Positions 1-9,435 of a DNA stretch of 64,000 bases are shown in pieces. The stretch's first letter is position 1. Every line of letters begins with the position of its first letter. The notes below the pieces were generated by a model. That model made no database searches. It was given only the letters and a program-made list of their open reading frames with translations, and was not told the origin of the DNA. Position numbers and translations under genes: made by a program. Origin of the DNA: Krasilnikovia cinnamomea (GTDB lineage: Bacteria; Actinomycetota; Actinomycetes; Mycobacteriales; Micromonosporaceae); contig NZ_SHKY01000001.1 of assembly GCF_004217545.1 (NCBI RefSeq), positions 5,952,001 through 6,016,000 on the forward strand, read 5' to 3'.

Positions 1-3000
1 CCGGTGGGGTGCAGGCCGGGGAACAGGTCGGCGGCGAAGTCCTCGAAGCGCCGGCCGGTGTGCTGCGTCAGCCGCGCGTGGACCGGCTCGACGCCCTCGA
101 CGGCGGGCGTGCGGAACCTGTGGCCGTCGGCGAAGCTCAGCACGGTGGGTAGCCGGTGCGCGGGTGGTCGCGGCGCGGTGACGCTGTCGGGCAGCCACAG
201 CTCCAGTCCACTGCGGACGGCGAACGTCACGGCCGCGGTGGTCTCGCCGTCCGGGCCGGTGCGGGTCGCCATGTAGAACACGTCGTCGACGTGCAGGTGG
301 GTGGAGGTATCGGCGCTGACCGTCCAGGAGCGGCCGATCGCCGACTGCCAGCCGTAGCGGTAACCGCGGTCGGCGGACACCCGGACGCCGATCTCCCCGA
401 GCCCGCCGAGCACCAGGGCGGGACCGACCGAGACGGAGGCGCCGAGCGCCCGCTGGTCCGCCAGGGACACCGACCGGGTACCGGTCCTGGTGCGCTCGCC
501 CGAGCGGGACGTGCCCGTGACGGTTGCGGTGCCCGCGTGATCCGGCGGGTGGTGCCGCTCCCAGTTGCCGTACGCGGCGATCCGGGTCTCGACCAGGTGG
601 GCGCCACCGCCGTCGGGAAGCGACAGCGCGTGCCCGTCCCCGGTGAAGTCCTGCGGCTGGTGGCGCAGCGCCAGCGTGAGTGTGTCCTGCGCCTCGGACG
701 GCAGGTCGAGCGCGGCGCCGATGCGTGCCGCGACCTCGTCGGGCAGGCGCAGGCCCAGCACTCCGGAGGACAGCAGCCACCGCGGGTCGTCGGGCATCCG
801 GCTGCCGTCGGCGAAACGTACGGCAGGTGTGCTGTCGGGAGCCGGCGCGTCGTCGTCCAGCCGGGGCGTACGGTCCGTCCCGGCCCGGCCGACCGCCGGG
901 TCCCCGCCGGTGGCCGGATTCTCGAAGCCGGCGCCGACGAGCCGCCCGGTATGGTCGCGCAGCGCCACCGCCCGCCCGCCCGCCTGGCCGTCCGGGGTGA
1001 GTGGGGGAGCGTGGGACCAGGTCTGCGGGCCGGGGTTCGGCGGTGGGGGATGCGGATTACGCATGTAGCTGTCGAGCACCTGGACCAGGCCCGTCGACAC
1101 GTCCCCGGCGGTGGCGGTGGCGGGGAATCGTCCGTTCGCCCAGTCGAGGAAGGTCGGGGCGATGCCGAGCAGTCCCACGTTGAGCCGCCGGTCGACCGGG
1201 CGGGTCTGCTGCCGTTGCCACTCCTCGAAGTACGGGCGGTCGACCTCGTAGGTGTCGGCGATCTGGGTGAGCAGGTCGGCCACCTCCCGGCCGACCGGAA
1301 TGGTGCCCGTCGGCTGGAACTCGCCCAGCACCTCACGAAGGGTGCCCACGATGCGCCGGTAGTCGCGGTTGCGGGACCGGGCGAGGCGGGCGTCGAGCCG
1401 TGTGGTCACGTCGCCCAGGAACGCGAGGGCGTCCGTGTCGCTGCGGCCGGCGACCCACCCGGCCATTCCCCGCAGCTCGTTCTGGTACGTGTTGATCAGG
1501 GTGTTCTCGTAGCCGGGGCCGCCCCACAGGTTGTGCGGGTTGCTGTTGAGCGTCCGCAGGCTGTCGGCGATCAGGTCCTCCAGTCCGGGGGTGGATGCGG
1601 TGCCGTCGTTGGCCGCCGGTGGGCGGGGCGGGCCGTACACATTGAGGAACGCCTGGAACAGGTCGGTCAGGTGTTGCCGCGCGGCGGCCTGCGCTCCGGC
1701 GGTGGCGGCCCGGTCGAGGATCTGGTTGACGGCGTTCTGCACGGCGCCGCTGATGCTGTGCCAGGCGATGATGTGCCGCCGGTGGAAGGTGCTCGCCATG
1801 CCGGGCAGGTTGCGTGCCACCTCGGTGAACGCCGGGCGGCCCTGCACCACGATCCGCCCGCCGTCGGTCCGGACGACCAGGGTGTCGGCCCCGGACCCGC
1901 GCGAGTACGGCAGCTGTTGGCGGGCCCAGTTCAGGGCCGCGTTCACCTCGGGTTCGGCGAGCACGGTGTCGAGCGGGATCTCCCGGTTCCGCACACCCAG
2001 CAGCAGGTGGTCCGACCGGTTGATCAGTTCGTCCAGCACCAGGGCGACGTCACGTGCGGACCGGTGCAACCCGGCCGGGCCCAGGTTGCGCAGGTAGTGC
2101 CAGGTCGTGACTCCCTGACCGGTGCCGTAGAGCTGGTGGGTGCCGGCGCGGGTGGCGGACCGGACCGTCCGGCTGCTCAGGTCCGGCCGGCTCCACTCGA
2201 CCCGGTTCAGCGACTCCCAGAAATCCACGTACGTTTCGCGGTGGGCGGCCGCCTCCCCGGCGGTGCCGAACGTCGACTGGAACGGGTCGTCCCGGTCGGC
2301 CCACCGCCCGTCGGGTTGCTGGAAGACCGAGTCCGGCACCGCGTCCTCGATCTCCAGGCCGGACAGGGAGAGGTCGTCGGCGTCGTCCATCGGGTCGGCG
2401 AACCCCATCGGTGCCTGCGACGCCGAGTGCGCGTTCGCGGCGGCCGTGCCGGCGGGCGGCGGATCCGCCGGCATCGACGGTGCGACCGGTAGGTCGCGGA
2501 CCATCCCGGCGGTCTGCGCCACGTCGTGGATGCGCATCAGGTCCTGTCCGGTCAGGTAGTCGGCGGTGCCCTGCGACCGGTGGGTGGGCAGGCTGTGCAC
2601 CTGCGGGCCCATGACGCCGGGGCGGTCCGGGGTGCGGAACAGACGGGCCTCGGACGCGTACCCCTCGGTCGCGCCGAGGTAGTGCATCACCTCGTGTACG
2701 CCGACGGCCGGGCTGTGGCCCGTGTTCCACTGGTGCTGGTGGGTGTCGAGTCCCTGGCCGGCCACCACCTCGACGGGCGGGTTGCGGGACGGGTCGTCGG
2801 CCCAGTCGTTCAGCATGCCGTCGCGCCAGGGCGGGGTGTCGAAGGTCAGGTTCACGTGCATGACGTGGCCGTCGGGGAACCTGTGGTGCCCGTTGACCAT
2901 CTCACCGATCGTGTCCTGCACTGACCGGGCGTACGCGGCACGGGCCTGCGGCGACAGCACGTCGCCGCGCGACACCAGGTCGAGGTGTACGTCGAACGCC

Positions 3001-6000
3001 CGTACGTTCGTGCCGTCCGGGGCCCGGAACTCGCGTACCTGGAAGTCGATCGTGGTCAGCTCGCCGCGCAGCAGGTGGGTGCCGGGCACGACCGGGTCGC
3101 GGGCCGGGTTGTACCGCTCGGTGCGCAGCCGGTGCGGCACCGCGTCGGCGTACGCCTGCCGCCACTCGGCGGGCAGGTTCGGCTGCGCGGCCCGCGGCGC
3201 GTCGACCTGCTGGGGGGTTGCCGCGGGCGGCACCGGGGGCGCCAGGGCGGGGGAGTGCGCCGCCGGATACGGGTTCGCCTCCAGCGCGGCGTGCGTCTCG
3301 GCGGCCAGCTGGCGCAGCGGCCGGGCCTGGCCCCGATAGCTTCTGAGCTCGGCCACGATCGCCCGCTGCTCGGCCTCGCCGACCGGCTCGACACTGTGGA
3401 AAGCCAGCCGGGACAACCGCTGGGCGAGATTCGGGTCGATCCCCTGGTATTCCGGCGCGGTCTGGATCAGGTGCTGCACCTGGCCCACCCAGGTGTCCCG
3501 GTCGGCGTGGCTCTGCGGGATGCTGTCCGGGCGGGCCGGGTCGAAGTTGCGCAGCAGCCGCTGGCTCTCCGTGCGCACCGCCAGCGACGAGTCGAACACG
3601 GTGAAGGCGCGCGGCTCCAGGTAGAGCTGCTGCCGGTTGCGCAGCACCGAGTCGACCAGACCGCGCCCCTCCTTCGAGGTGTAGTGCAGCGTGCCGGACT
3701 CCGAGCGCACCCCGAACGTGATGTCCTTCTCCAGCGTCGGATGGTCGACCCGGACGAACGTGTTCGGCTCCGGCAGGTACACCGAGCGCGGGTCGACCCT
3801 GGCCATGGCGTCACGTACGGCGAGATCCCGGGTGTTCGCCTGGCGCACGATCGCCGGGGCGTCCACCTCGAAGCGGTAGCCGCCGCTGACCAGCTGCGCG
3901 TCCGGGTTGCCGGCCAGCGCCGCGTCCACCCGGTTGAACAGCCCCGCCATCGAGTCGACGTCCGCGTCGCCGGTGTGCAGGAACGTCGGATTGTCCCCGG
4001 CCTGCGCCTTCAGGTCCTGGAGCAGTTGCTCGGCGGCGGGATGGCGGATCAGGGTCTCCCGGATCGCCGCGTACGGGATCGTGTCCTGCCCGGGTCCCGC
4101 CCCCGCCGGGATCCGGCTGTTGTGCCACGAGAACCCGAACACCACCACCGGGAACGGCGCCCCGATCCGGGTGACCTGCTCGACCGTCGCCCGGATCTGC
4201 GCATCGTCGAACGACCGGCCGAACCCGTTGACACCGATGACCAGCCCGAACCGCCCCTGCCCGGTGCCTTCGTGGAACCCGGCGGCGTACGCGTCGATCA
4301 GCACCCGCAGGTCGGTGCCGGGAGTGACCGGCACCGTGGCCAGGTAGGCGGGCAGGTCTGCGGTGGCCGCCGTCCGCTCACCGACCTCACCGATCCGGAC
4401 CGGCTCGCCGAGTTGCCGGAAACCGAACCGCTGCTGGGCCTCCCGGAACGGCTGCGCACCACGCTGCCCGAGCACCACACCCATCGACGTGGCAGCCGGC
4501 GCCGGGCGGGTCGCCGACCTCACGGGCTTCGGCGCCCGCGACGGGGTTTGCACACCGTCCATCACAGGCACGACCGGGGCCGTCCGCTCCTCCACGCCCG
4601 CCGAGTCCGGGGTGTGTGTGCCGTCCGGGGTGCGTGTGCCGTCCGAGGTTCGCGTGCCGTCTGGGTGTGTGCCGTCCGGGTGTGTGCCGTCGACGGTGGG
4701 CGGTGTGCCGTCACCGAGCAGGGCGTGGTGCGGCATGGCAGAGGTGTCGGCGTCGTGCGGCATCGGCGGCCGTTCGGTGACCAGGCCTCTCGCGGACGAC
4801 GGCGGCTCGATCGCACGCGGCATGGTGGCGCCCGACTCGTGCGCGGATGCGATCGGCTCACGCGTCGACGTCTCGTGCGCGGACGGCTTCGGCGTGCCGG
4901 TCTCCGTCCGGAGCACCTCCCGGGCTGCGGCGCCGGACGGGGCGTCCGGCTTCGTGGCTGCGGGGGCGGACACGTCGTGCTGAGCCGCCGGCACCTCCGT
5001 CAAGGGATGTACGGCGGGCGCAGTTGGTTCAGCACCGTGGTCGAGGACGGGTGCCTCGGTGTCACGCAACGCGGCGTGCCCGCCGGAGAATTCGGTGGTT
5101 AGGCCGCCCCCAAAGGCGGGCTCCGTCGGAATCCGGAGTGTCTCGGCGGTAGCGGGCTCGGTGCCCCGTGCCAGCATCTCGGCTGCCGTCGCGGGCCGAC
5201 CGCTGGTCTCCGGCGCCGGGGCAGATGCCGGGGTCGGTGCAGGCGCCGGGGTCGGGGCAAGTGCCGGGGCCGGCGCCGGGGTCGGGGCTTGGACGGCGGC
5301 AGGTGTCAGGGTCGCGACCGGGCCGGCGGCTGGCTGTGGCATCCGCCCTGTCGCAGGCGGCGACGACTCGGGCGTCGGCGCGGGTATCGCCGCCCGCGCC
5401 GCGTTGTCGGTCTGCGCCACGGGACCCGGCGCCTGGGAATGGGCTGGGCCCACGGTCGACCCAACACTTGGCTGAAGGCTCGCCGGCCCCAGGTCCGGCG
5501 GCGGAACGACCCGGGCGGACGGCGCCGCGACGGCGGGCGGGGTGCTGGTCCCTGGCTGGGTGCTGGTCCCTGGCTGGGTGGTGGTCCCTGGCGGGGTGGT
5601 GGGGGCAGGGGTGGTGGCTGACGTCGTCGGCAGTGCAGGGGGACCGGCGCCGGGCGACTGCGGACCGGCCATTGCGACCGGGGAGGCCGCCGACGCCGGC
5701 TCGCTAGCCGGAGACCCGGACGGTACCGGAGCGTTGCCGACGGTGGCGACGCTGGCCGGTTGCGGTACCGGGTGACTCGCCGACGGGGTGGAACCGGCCG
5801 CCGGGGCTCCGGATGGGCCGGCATCGCCGGCCGCCTCCGGGGCCGCCAGTGTCGCGCCTGCCGCGTCGGACACCGGTCGTGCGCTGCTGTCCGGGCCGGA
5901 CGCTGTGGGCGGGTTCGCCGCTGGCGATGTACCGGTGACGCCGGCTGGTGGCGCCGGGCTCGCGGCCGGGGCGGTCCCGGTGCTCCCGGCCGTGGCCGGT

Positions 6001-7871
6001 GGCGAGGGATTCGGTGCCGCTGGGTTGCTGGCGGCCGGGGAGCTGGACAGTTGCGCGGCGTCGGCCAGCACCAGTGGGGAGCCCGCGAGGGTGGACGCCG
6101 CGGAGGTGGCCGTACTGCCTGTCGGTACGGGCGTCGCCGGTGGCGGCATGCCGATGGTGCCCGATGGCGCGTCCGGGTTCTGCGTCGGGGCCGGGTCCGT
6201 GGTGGGTTGCGGCGATGTGGTGGTTGGGAGCGTACCGGTTCCGGAGGCCGGTGGCGGGCTGGTTGTAGGGGGCGTGGTGGTGGGTTGCGGCGATGTGGTG
6301 GTTGGGGGAATGCCAGTGTCAGTGGCCGGTGATGGACCGGCGGTGGGGATCGGGCCGGTGGTGTGGTCAGTGGTTGTCGTGCCGGGGTTTGGCGCAGGCT
6401 GTGTACCGCCCGTCAGCGGCGCCACCGGGTCGACGGTGGCCGCGGCCGGGGGTGCCCCGGTGCTCGGCGCGGCGCTGGCGGTTTCACCGCCGGCAGGCGT
6501 AGGCACTGCGGCGGTGGGCGTGCTGGTGCTGTCGCGGCGGGTGACACTCGCGTTCGGGTCTGCCGGACCAACGCGCGTGGGCTCAAGTCCGGGCAGACCC
6601 CCATCGCTGGTTGCCTTCGGGCTGCCGCCGGATGAACCGTTCGATGACGGTCCGTCGGGTTCGGCGGACGCCGCACGTGGCGAACTGGCGGCGGGCGTGC
6701 TGTTCGGGAGGGTGCTGCTGTTTGGCAGGGTGCCCGCAGGGCCGGTCGGGGGGCCTTCGACCACCGTGGCGGTGCCGGAGGGTCCGGTCGAGGACACCGA
6801 AGAACCGGCCGGGGTGCCTCCTTCTGCGCCGCCGCCGGCCGGGCCGTTGGAGCCGACGGCGGGTCCGTCCGGGATGCCGGAGGCGGTCGAGTCGCCGAAT
6901 GCGTCGGATCCGCCGCCGCCCGTCGAGGACGGCCCGGTCGGCACCGTGAAGGTGGGATCTGTCGACGGTCCGTCGGGGCCGGTCGGGTGCGGCGGCCCCG
7001 GCGGTGGGGGGTTACCGGCGATCGCCTGACCCCAGTCGTGCGCCTTCTTGGAGGCCGCCCCACTCAGGACACCGGAGACGCCGGTGGCCAGCAGGTCGGG
7101 ATTGCCGCCCAGGATGGCCGCCGCACCCATTTCCACCGGTATCTCGGCGAGGGCTTCCAGCCCGCCGTGGCCCAGGGCGCTGTGGGTGGCCTTCGGCGCA
7201 ACCTTGTCGCCGACACTCTTGAGACCCGCGTGGTTGACGCCGACGAGTCCGCCCATCAGCACGTCCAGCCCGAACCCGGTGGCGTCGAATGTCTTCCGGT
7301 TGCCCTCGGCCCACTGGATCGACTGGGCGAGGGCGTTCTCCATGCCTTCCTCGATGCCCTCGTCGATGGCCTCCCAGGTCAGGTGCAGTGCGCCCGAGGC
7401 GGCCCGCCGCAGCTTGAAGCTCTGGATCAGGGCCCGCACGATGGCGCCGCCCACCTCGATGTGGAACGGCACCAGGAATGCGAAACCCGATGCCAGGGCT
7501 GCGAAGATCTCGATGACCTGGCTGATCATCGCAATCGCGACCGTGTACTTGGTCTGTTCGGTGTCGAGGGCGAAATCGCTTGCCTGCTGGCTGAGCTGGT
7601 TCGCCATCCACGCGCCCTTGGGTACGTCGTCCATGACGTGCCGGGTCGCCCGGTGGAACGCGTCGGCCGGCTGGCCCTCCATGGCGCCGAAGACATGGGA
7701 CGACAGGTTGTTCACCCCGCCGGCCGCGCTGGCGAGCTGCTGCGAGAAGCCGGCCAGCTCCTGCGCCATGGCGCGCAGATCGGCCTCGTTGGCCTGCGGC
7801 CACTGCTCGCCGGAGGTGTAGAGGATGGCGTCGTACGCCCACTGCCATTCCGGATCGTCCGGAATGTACAT
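1..7871 (-). CDS. Giant WXG100-like polymorphic-toxin-type protein (3' end outside window)
   Basis: The frame is open from the ATG at 7871 to the left edge, giving 2,623 visible residues without a stop. Residues 1-130 match the WXG100-like/CpnT-type N-terminal module of actinobacterial ESX effectors (motif EWQWAYDAI..GEQWPQ..E), followed by a helical region to about 285. Residues ~285-1110 are a low-complexity Pro/Ala/Ser/Thr linker. The C-terminal half is globular and holds HEVMH (1726-1730) followed by YLGATEGY, an HExxH metallopeptidase-like signature of the type seen inside many very large actinomycete proteins. Inference: an ESX-exported polymorphic toxin whose terminal toxin domain, and any immunity gene, lie beyond the left edge. 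The gene is the distal member of a minus-strand group with the WXG-repeat protein and the YbaB-like protein and faces away from the ESX machine genes. Confidence is high for the gene and moderate for the toxin role. Confidence 0.85.
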   Translation of the reverse strand, partial: MYIPDDPEWQWAYDAILYTSGEQWPQANEADLRAMAQELAGFSQQLASAAGGVNNLSSHVFGAMEGQPADAFHRATRHVMDDVPKGAWMANQLSQQASDFALDTEQTKYTVAIAMISQVIEIFAALASGFAFLVPFHIEVGGAIVRALIQSFKLRRAASGALHLTWEAIDEGIEEGMENALAQSIQWAEGNRKTFDATGFGLDVLMGGLVGVNHAGLKSVGDKVAPKATHSALGHGGLEALAEIPVEMGAAAILGGNPDLLATGVSGVLSGAASKKAHDWGQAIAGNPPPPGPPHPTGPDGPSTDPTFTVPTGPSSTGGGGSDAFGDSTASGIPDGPAVGSNGPAGGGAEGGTPAGSSVSSTGPSGTATVVEGPPTGPAGTLPNSSTLPNSTPAASSPRAASAEPDGPSSNGSSGGSPKATSDGGLPGLEPTRVGPADPNASVTRRDSTSTPTAAVPTPAGGETASAAPSTGAPPAAATVDPVAPLTGGTQPAPNPGTTTTDHTTGPIPTAGPSPATDTGIPPTTTSPQPTTTPPTTSPPPASGTGTLPTTTSPQPTTDPAPTQNPDAPSGTIGMPPPATPVPTGSTATSAASTLAGSPLVLADAAQLSSSPAASNPAAPNPSPPATAGSTGTAPAASPAPPAGVTGTSPAANPPTASGPDSSARPVSDAAGATLAAPEAAGDAGPSGAPAAGSTPSASHPVPQPASVATVGNAPVPSGSPASEPASAASPVAMAGPQSPGAGPPALPTTSATTPAPTTPPGTTTQPGTSTQPGTSTPPAVAAPSARVVPPPDLGPASLQPSVGSTVGPAHSQAPGPVAQTDNAARAAIPAPTPESSPPATGRMPQPAAGPVATLTPAAVQAPTPAPAPALAPTPAPAPTPASAPAPETSGRPATAAEMLARGTEPATAETLRIPTEPAFGGGLTTEFSGGHAALRDTEAPVLDHGAEPTAPAVHPLTEVPAAQHDVSAPAATKPDAPSGAAAREVLRTETGTPKPSAHETSTREPIASAHESGATMPRAIEPPSSARGLVTERPPMPHDADTSAMPHHALLGDGTPPTVDGTHPDGTHPDGTRTSDGTRTPDGTHTPDSAGVEERTAPVVPVMDGVQTPSRAPKPVRSATRPAPAATSMGVVLGQRGAQPFREAQQRFGFRQLGEPVRIGEVGERTAATADLPAYLATVPVTPGTDLRVLIDAYAAGFHEGTGQGRFGLVIGVNGFGRSFDDAQIRATVEQVTRIGAPFPVVVFGFSWHNSRIPAGAGPGQDTIPYAAIRETLIRHPAAEQLLQDLKAQAGDNPTFLHTGDADVDSMAGLFNRVDAALAGNPDAQLVSGGYRFEVDAPAIVRQANTRDLAVRDAMARVDPRSVYLPEPNTFVRVDHPTLEKDITFGVRSESGTLHYTSKEGRGLVDSVLRNRQQLYLEPRAFTVFDSSLAVRTESQRLLRNFDPARPDSIPQSHADRDTWVGQVQHLIQTAPEYQGIDPNLAQRLSRLAFHSVEPVGEAEQRAIVAELRSYRGQARPLRQLAAETHAALEANPYPAAHSPALAPPVPPAATPQQVDAPRAAQPNLPAEWRQAYADAVPHRLRTERYNPARDPVVPGTHLLRGELTTIDFQVREFRAPDGTNVRAFDVHLDLVSRGDVLSPQARAAYARSVQDTIGEMVNGHHRFPDGHVMHVNLTFDTPPWRDGMLNDWADDPSRNPPVEVVAGQGLDTHQHQWNTGHSPAVGVHEVMHYLGATEGYASEARLFRTPDRPGVMGPQVHSLPTHRSQGTADYLTGQDLMRIHDVAQTAGMVRDLPVAPSMPADPPPAGTAAANAHSASQAPMGFADPMDDADDLSLSGLEIEDAVPDSVFQQPDGRWADRDDPFQSTFGTAGEAAAHRETYVDFWESLNRVEWSRPDLSSRTVRSATRAGTHQLYGTGQGVTTWHYLRNLGPAGLHRSARDVALVLDELINRSDHLLLGVRNREIPLDTVLAEPEVNAALNWARQQLPYSRGSGADTLVVRTDGGRIVVQGRPAFTEVARNLPGMASTFHRRHIIAWHSISGAVQNAVNQILDRAATAGAQAAARQHLTDLFQAFLNVYGPPRPPAANDGTASTPGLEDLIADSLRTLNSNPHNLWGGPGYENTLINTYQNELRGMAGWVAGRSDTDALAFLGDVTTRLDARLARSRNRDYRRIVGTLREVLGEFQPTGTIPVGREVADLLTQIADTYEVDRPYFEEWQRQQTRPVDRRLNVGLLGIAPTFLDWANGRFPATATAGDVSTGLVQVLDSYMRNPHPPPPNPGPQTWSHAPPLTPDGQAGGRAVALRDHTGRLVGAGFENPATGGDPAVGRAGTDRTPRLDDDAPAPDSTPAVRFADGSRMPDDPRWLLSSGVLGLRLPDEVAARIGAALDLPSEAQDTLTLALRHQPQDFTGDGHALSLPDGGGAHLVETRIAAYGNWERHHPPDHAGTATVTGTSRSGERTRTGTRSVSLADQRALGASVSVGPALVLGGLGEIGVRVSADRGYRYGWQSAIGRSWTVSADTSTHLHVDDVFYMATRTGPDGETTAAVTFAVRSGLELWLPDSVTAPRPPAHRLPTVLSFADGHRFRTPAVEGVEPVHARLTQHTGRRFEDFAADLFPGLHPT
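4540..7020 (-). repeat. Low-complexity Pro/Ala/Ser/Thr linker with short tandem repeats
   Basis: This part of the giant effector gene encodes about 825 residues dominated by P, A, S, T and G. It contains several short in-frame tandem repeats: around 4610-4700 (DGTHPDG/DGTRTPDG units), around 5220-5285 (APTPAPAP units), around 5545-5595 (TQPGTS units) and around 6190-6310 (TTTSPQPTT units). Such tracts usually act as extended spacers between a secretion module and effector domains, and they tend to expand and contract by slippage. Confidence 0.7.
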
Positions 7872-7925
7872 GTTAACCACGTCGGCACCACCGGGGAGTA
7901 CGTGCCGTCAGCAGGCAGTGGCACC

Positions 7926-7948
7926 CACCGGCCCGGTGCGGGCCGGTG
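7926..7948. terminator. GC hairpin between the WXG-repeat gene and the giant effector gene
   Basis: Perfect 10-bp arms (CACCGGCCCG and CGGGCCGGTG) flank a 3-nt loop. It lies between the stop of the upstream minus-strand gene (7997) and the start of the giant effector (7871). No U-tract follows. It could be a partial terminator or an mRNA-processing structure that lowers expression of the very long downstream gene; this role is inferred. Confidence 0.4.
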
Positions 7949-7996
7949 CGAGATCCGCCGCCGTCCGATGCCGCATGCGCCACCCTCGGTCCCGGC

Positions 7997-8746
7997 CTAG
8001 CCTTCGTCCTGGCTCTCGTCCGGCTTCCATTCCACTCGTTGCTTCGCGACACCGATGGTCTCACCGCGCGGCTGGCCGGGCGTGAGGTTCTCCTCCGGTG
8101 ACCAGGCAGCGATGGAGTCGGCGGGCATCCCCGGTACGGTGGCGTGCTCGGCGGGCATCCCCGGTACGGCGATGTGTGCGGCGAGCGTTGCCGGTACGGT
8201 GCCGTGTTCGGCGGGCATCCCCGGTACGGCGATGTGTGCGGCGAGCATTGCCGGTACGGTTCCGTGTTCGCGGGGCTTCAGAGGGCCCAGCTCCACCAAC
8301 TCGTTGTGGATGACGTGGCCATTCGCCCGGGTCAGAGCCGCGTCGGGCGGGGTCACGTGCACGGCGTTGCGGGCGAGACGGACCTCGGCTCCCGGCGGTG
8401 CGTCCGCCCCACCGTCGGCGGCAAGGGCGCTGTTCAGGAGCGTAGTGATCCGCCGTGCGTCGTCGTCGGCCTCCCGGAAGGTCCGCCCGTTTGCCCGCAG
8501 GCCGTCGCCGTAGTAGCTCAGGGTTCGGCTCAGGATGTCGACGCGCCGCTGGAGGCCTTCGAGCCCGCTGACGAATGCCGGGCCGAACTGCTGGCCGAGG
8601 TCGTCGTTGCCCCACGCGTTCGCGTACCGGGATTTGATGCGCTCGACCTGGCAGCCGAGCGCGTGAAAGCGCTGGGCGGCGTGGTCATACGGGCCGGCAA
8701 GGAGTTCCAACTGTTCGGTGTCGACCGCGAGCGAGTGGTTGGGCAT
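7997..8746 (-). CDS. WXG100-like protein with C-terminal 10-residue repeats
   Basis: This 249-residue protein has an N-terminal ~110-residue helical region with a WXG-like turn (AWGND, W45-G46) and resembles ESX type I secretion-associated/EspC-like proteins. The C-terminal third carries a 10-residue repeat alternating between forms such as PAMLAAHIAV and PGMPAEHGTV, about five times, then an acidic tail (DESQDEG). The ATG at 8746 has a good ribosome-binding site (GGGAGGAAG). It starts 12 bp after the YbaB-like gene and precedes the giant effector by about 125 bp, so the three are probably one transcription unit. Plausible role: small ESX partner or chaperone-type substrate for the giant effector; this is inference. 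Confidence 0.75.
   Translation of the reverse strand: MPNHSLAVDTEQLELLAGPYDHAAQRFHALGCQVERIKSRYANAWGNDDLGQQFGPAFVSGLEGLQRRVDILSRTLSYYGDGLRANGRTFREADDDARRITTLLNSALAADGGADAPPGAEVRLARNAVHVTPPDAALTRANGHVIHNELVELGPLKPREHGTVPAMLAAHIAVPGMPAEHGTVPATLAAHIAVPGMPAEHATVPGMPADSIAAWSPEENLTPGQPRGETIGVAKQRVEWKPDESQDEG
8131..8280 (-). repeat. Five tandem 30-bp coding repeats
   Basis: Five consecutive 30-bp units all begin CCGGTACGG on the plus strand (8131, 8161, 8191, 8221, 8251). Odd and even units differ, so the pattern is also two nearly exact 60-bp repeats (8161-8220 and 8221-8280). They encode the 10-residue repeats of the WXG-like protein and preserve frame. No spacer/repeat asymmetry is present, so this is not a CRISPR array. 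Confidence 0.85.
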
Positions 8747-8758
8747 GGGGCTTCCTCC

Positions 8759-9169
8759 CTAGCGCGCCAGCTGTTCGCGGACCACCTGCGGCATGCGCGG
8801 GCCGCTGGACGGTACGAGTTGTTCCGTGCTGAGGCGCCCGGACACCACATCGCGGGCGTTCAGGCCCTCGGGGAGGATGGGCGCGATGATCCGTGCCGCC
8901 TCATCGGCCGCCTGTTCCCGGGCGTCGTGCAGGGTCCGCATGATCACGGCGGACAGTTCCTGCGGCGTCATGCGGCGATACGCGCTGCCGGTGAACTTGA
9001 TGTCGGTGACGCCGCCGTTGTGGTTGACCGTCACGGAGACCTCACGGCGCGGCGAGACGGCGGTCGCGGAGACCTCCTGCATCCGGCGGTGCAGCTCCGC
9101 CAGTCCGCTGCGCTGCCGCTGGTACTGCTGAAGCAGGTCCTCGACGCACCGGTCCCGCTCACCGGACAT
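8759..9169 (-). CDS. YbaB/EbfC family nucleoid-associated-like protein
   Basis: This 136-residue protein has an N-terminal helix, a central beta region (SVTVNHNGGVTDIKF) and a following long helix, the typical YbaB/EbfC layout. The ATG at 9169 is preferred over the in-frame GTG at 9175 because AGGAGG sits 5 nt upstream of it. It heads the minus-strand group that continues into the WXG-like protein and the giant effector, and it is divergent from the regulator at 9436. YbaB-like proteins are frequent partners of WXG100-type genes in actinomycetes. Whether this copy binds DNA or acts as an ESX accessory protein cannot be decided from the sequence. Confidence 0.8.
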   Translation of the reverse strand: MSGERDRCVEDLLQQYQRQRSGLAELHRRMQEVSATAVSPRREVSVTVNHNGGVTDIKFTGSAYRRMTPQELSAVIMRTLHDAREQAADEAARIIAPILPEGLNARDVVSGRLSTEQLVPSSGPRMPQVVREQLAR

Positions 9170-9435
9170 GCGCACCTCCTCGTCGGTTCATGAATCCCAG
9201 TGGACCGGCAGGCCGTTGCGCCGGCCAAGCCCGGTCAGCGATTCCGGGTCGAATGTGCATCGGCTTTACCCGCCTGCCCCCACCCGTCACCGTTGCCGCG
9301 AACCATGACTGTCGATGCCATCAGATCGATGTGCGGCGTTACCTGCGGATGTAGGTGGCGTGGGGAACCGATGAAGGTTCCGTAGAGGCACCGTCTGCCA
9401 CCGTGGAGGCCCACTGCCAGTGTCGGAGGTCACAA

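Noticed and set aside
156..5102. Long plus-strand open frames (156-2492 and 2985-5102)
   Set aside because: They lie opposite the open frame of the giant effector, whose sequence has recognisable motifs (WXG100-like start, HEVMH), whereas the plus frames have none.
8131..8280. CRISPR-like periodic repeat
   Set aside because: Units are contiguous 30-bp coding repeats without spacers and stay in frame with a WXG-like gene.
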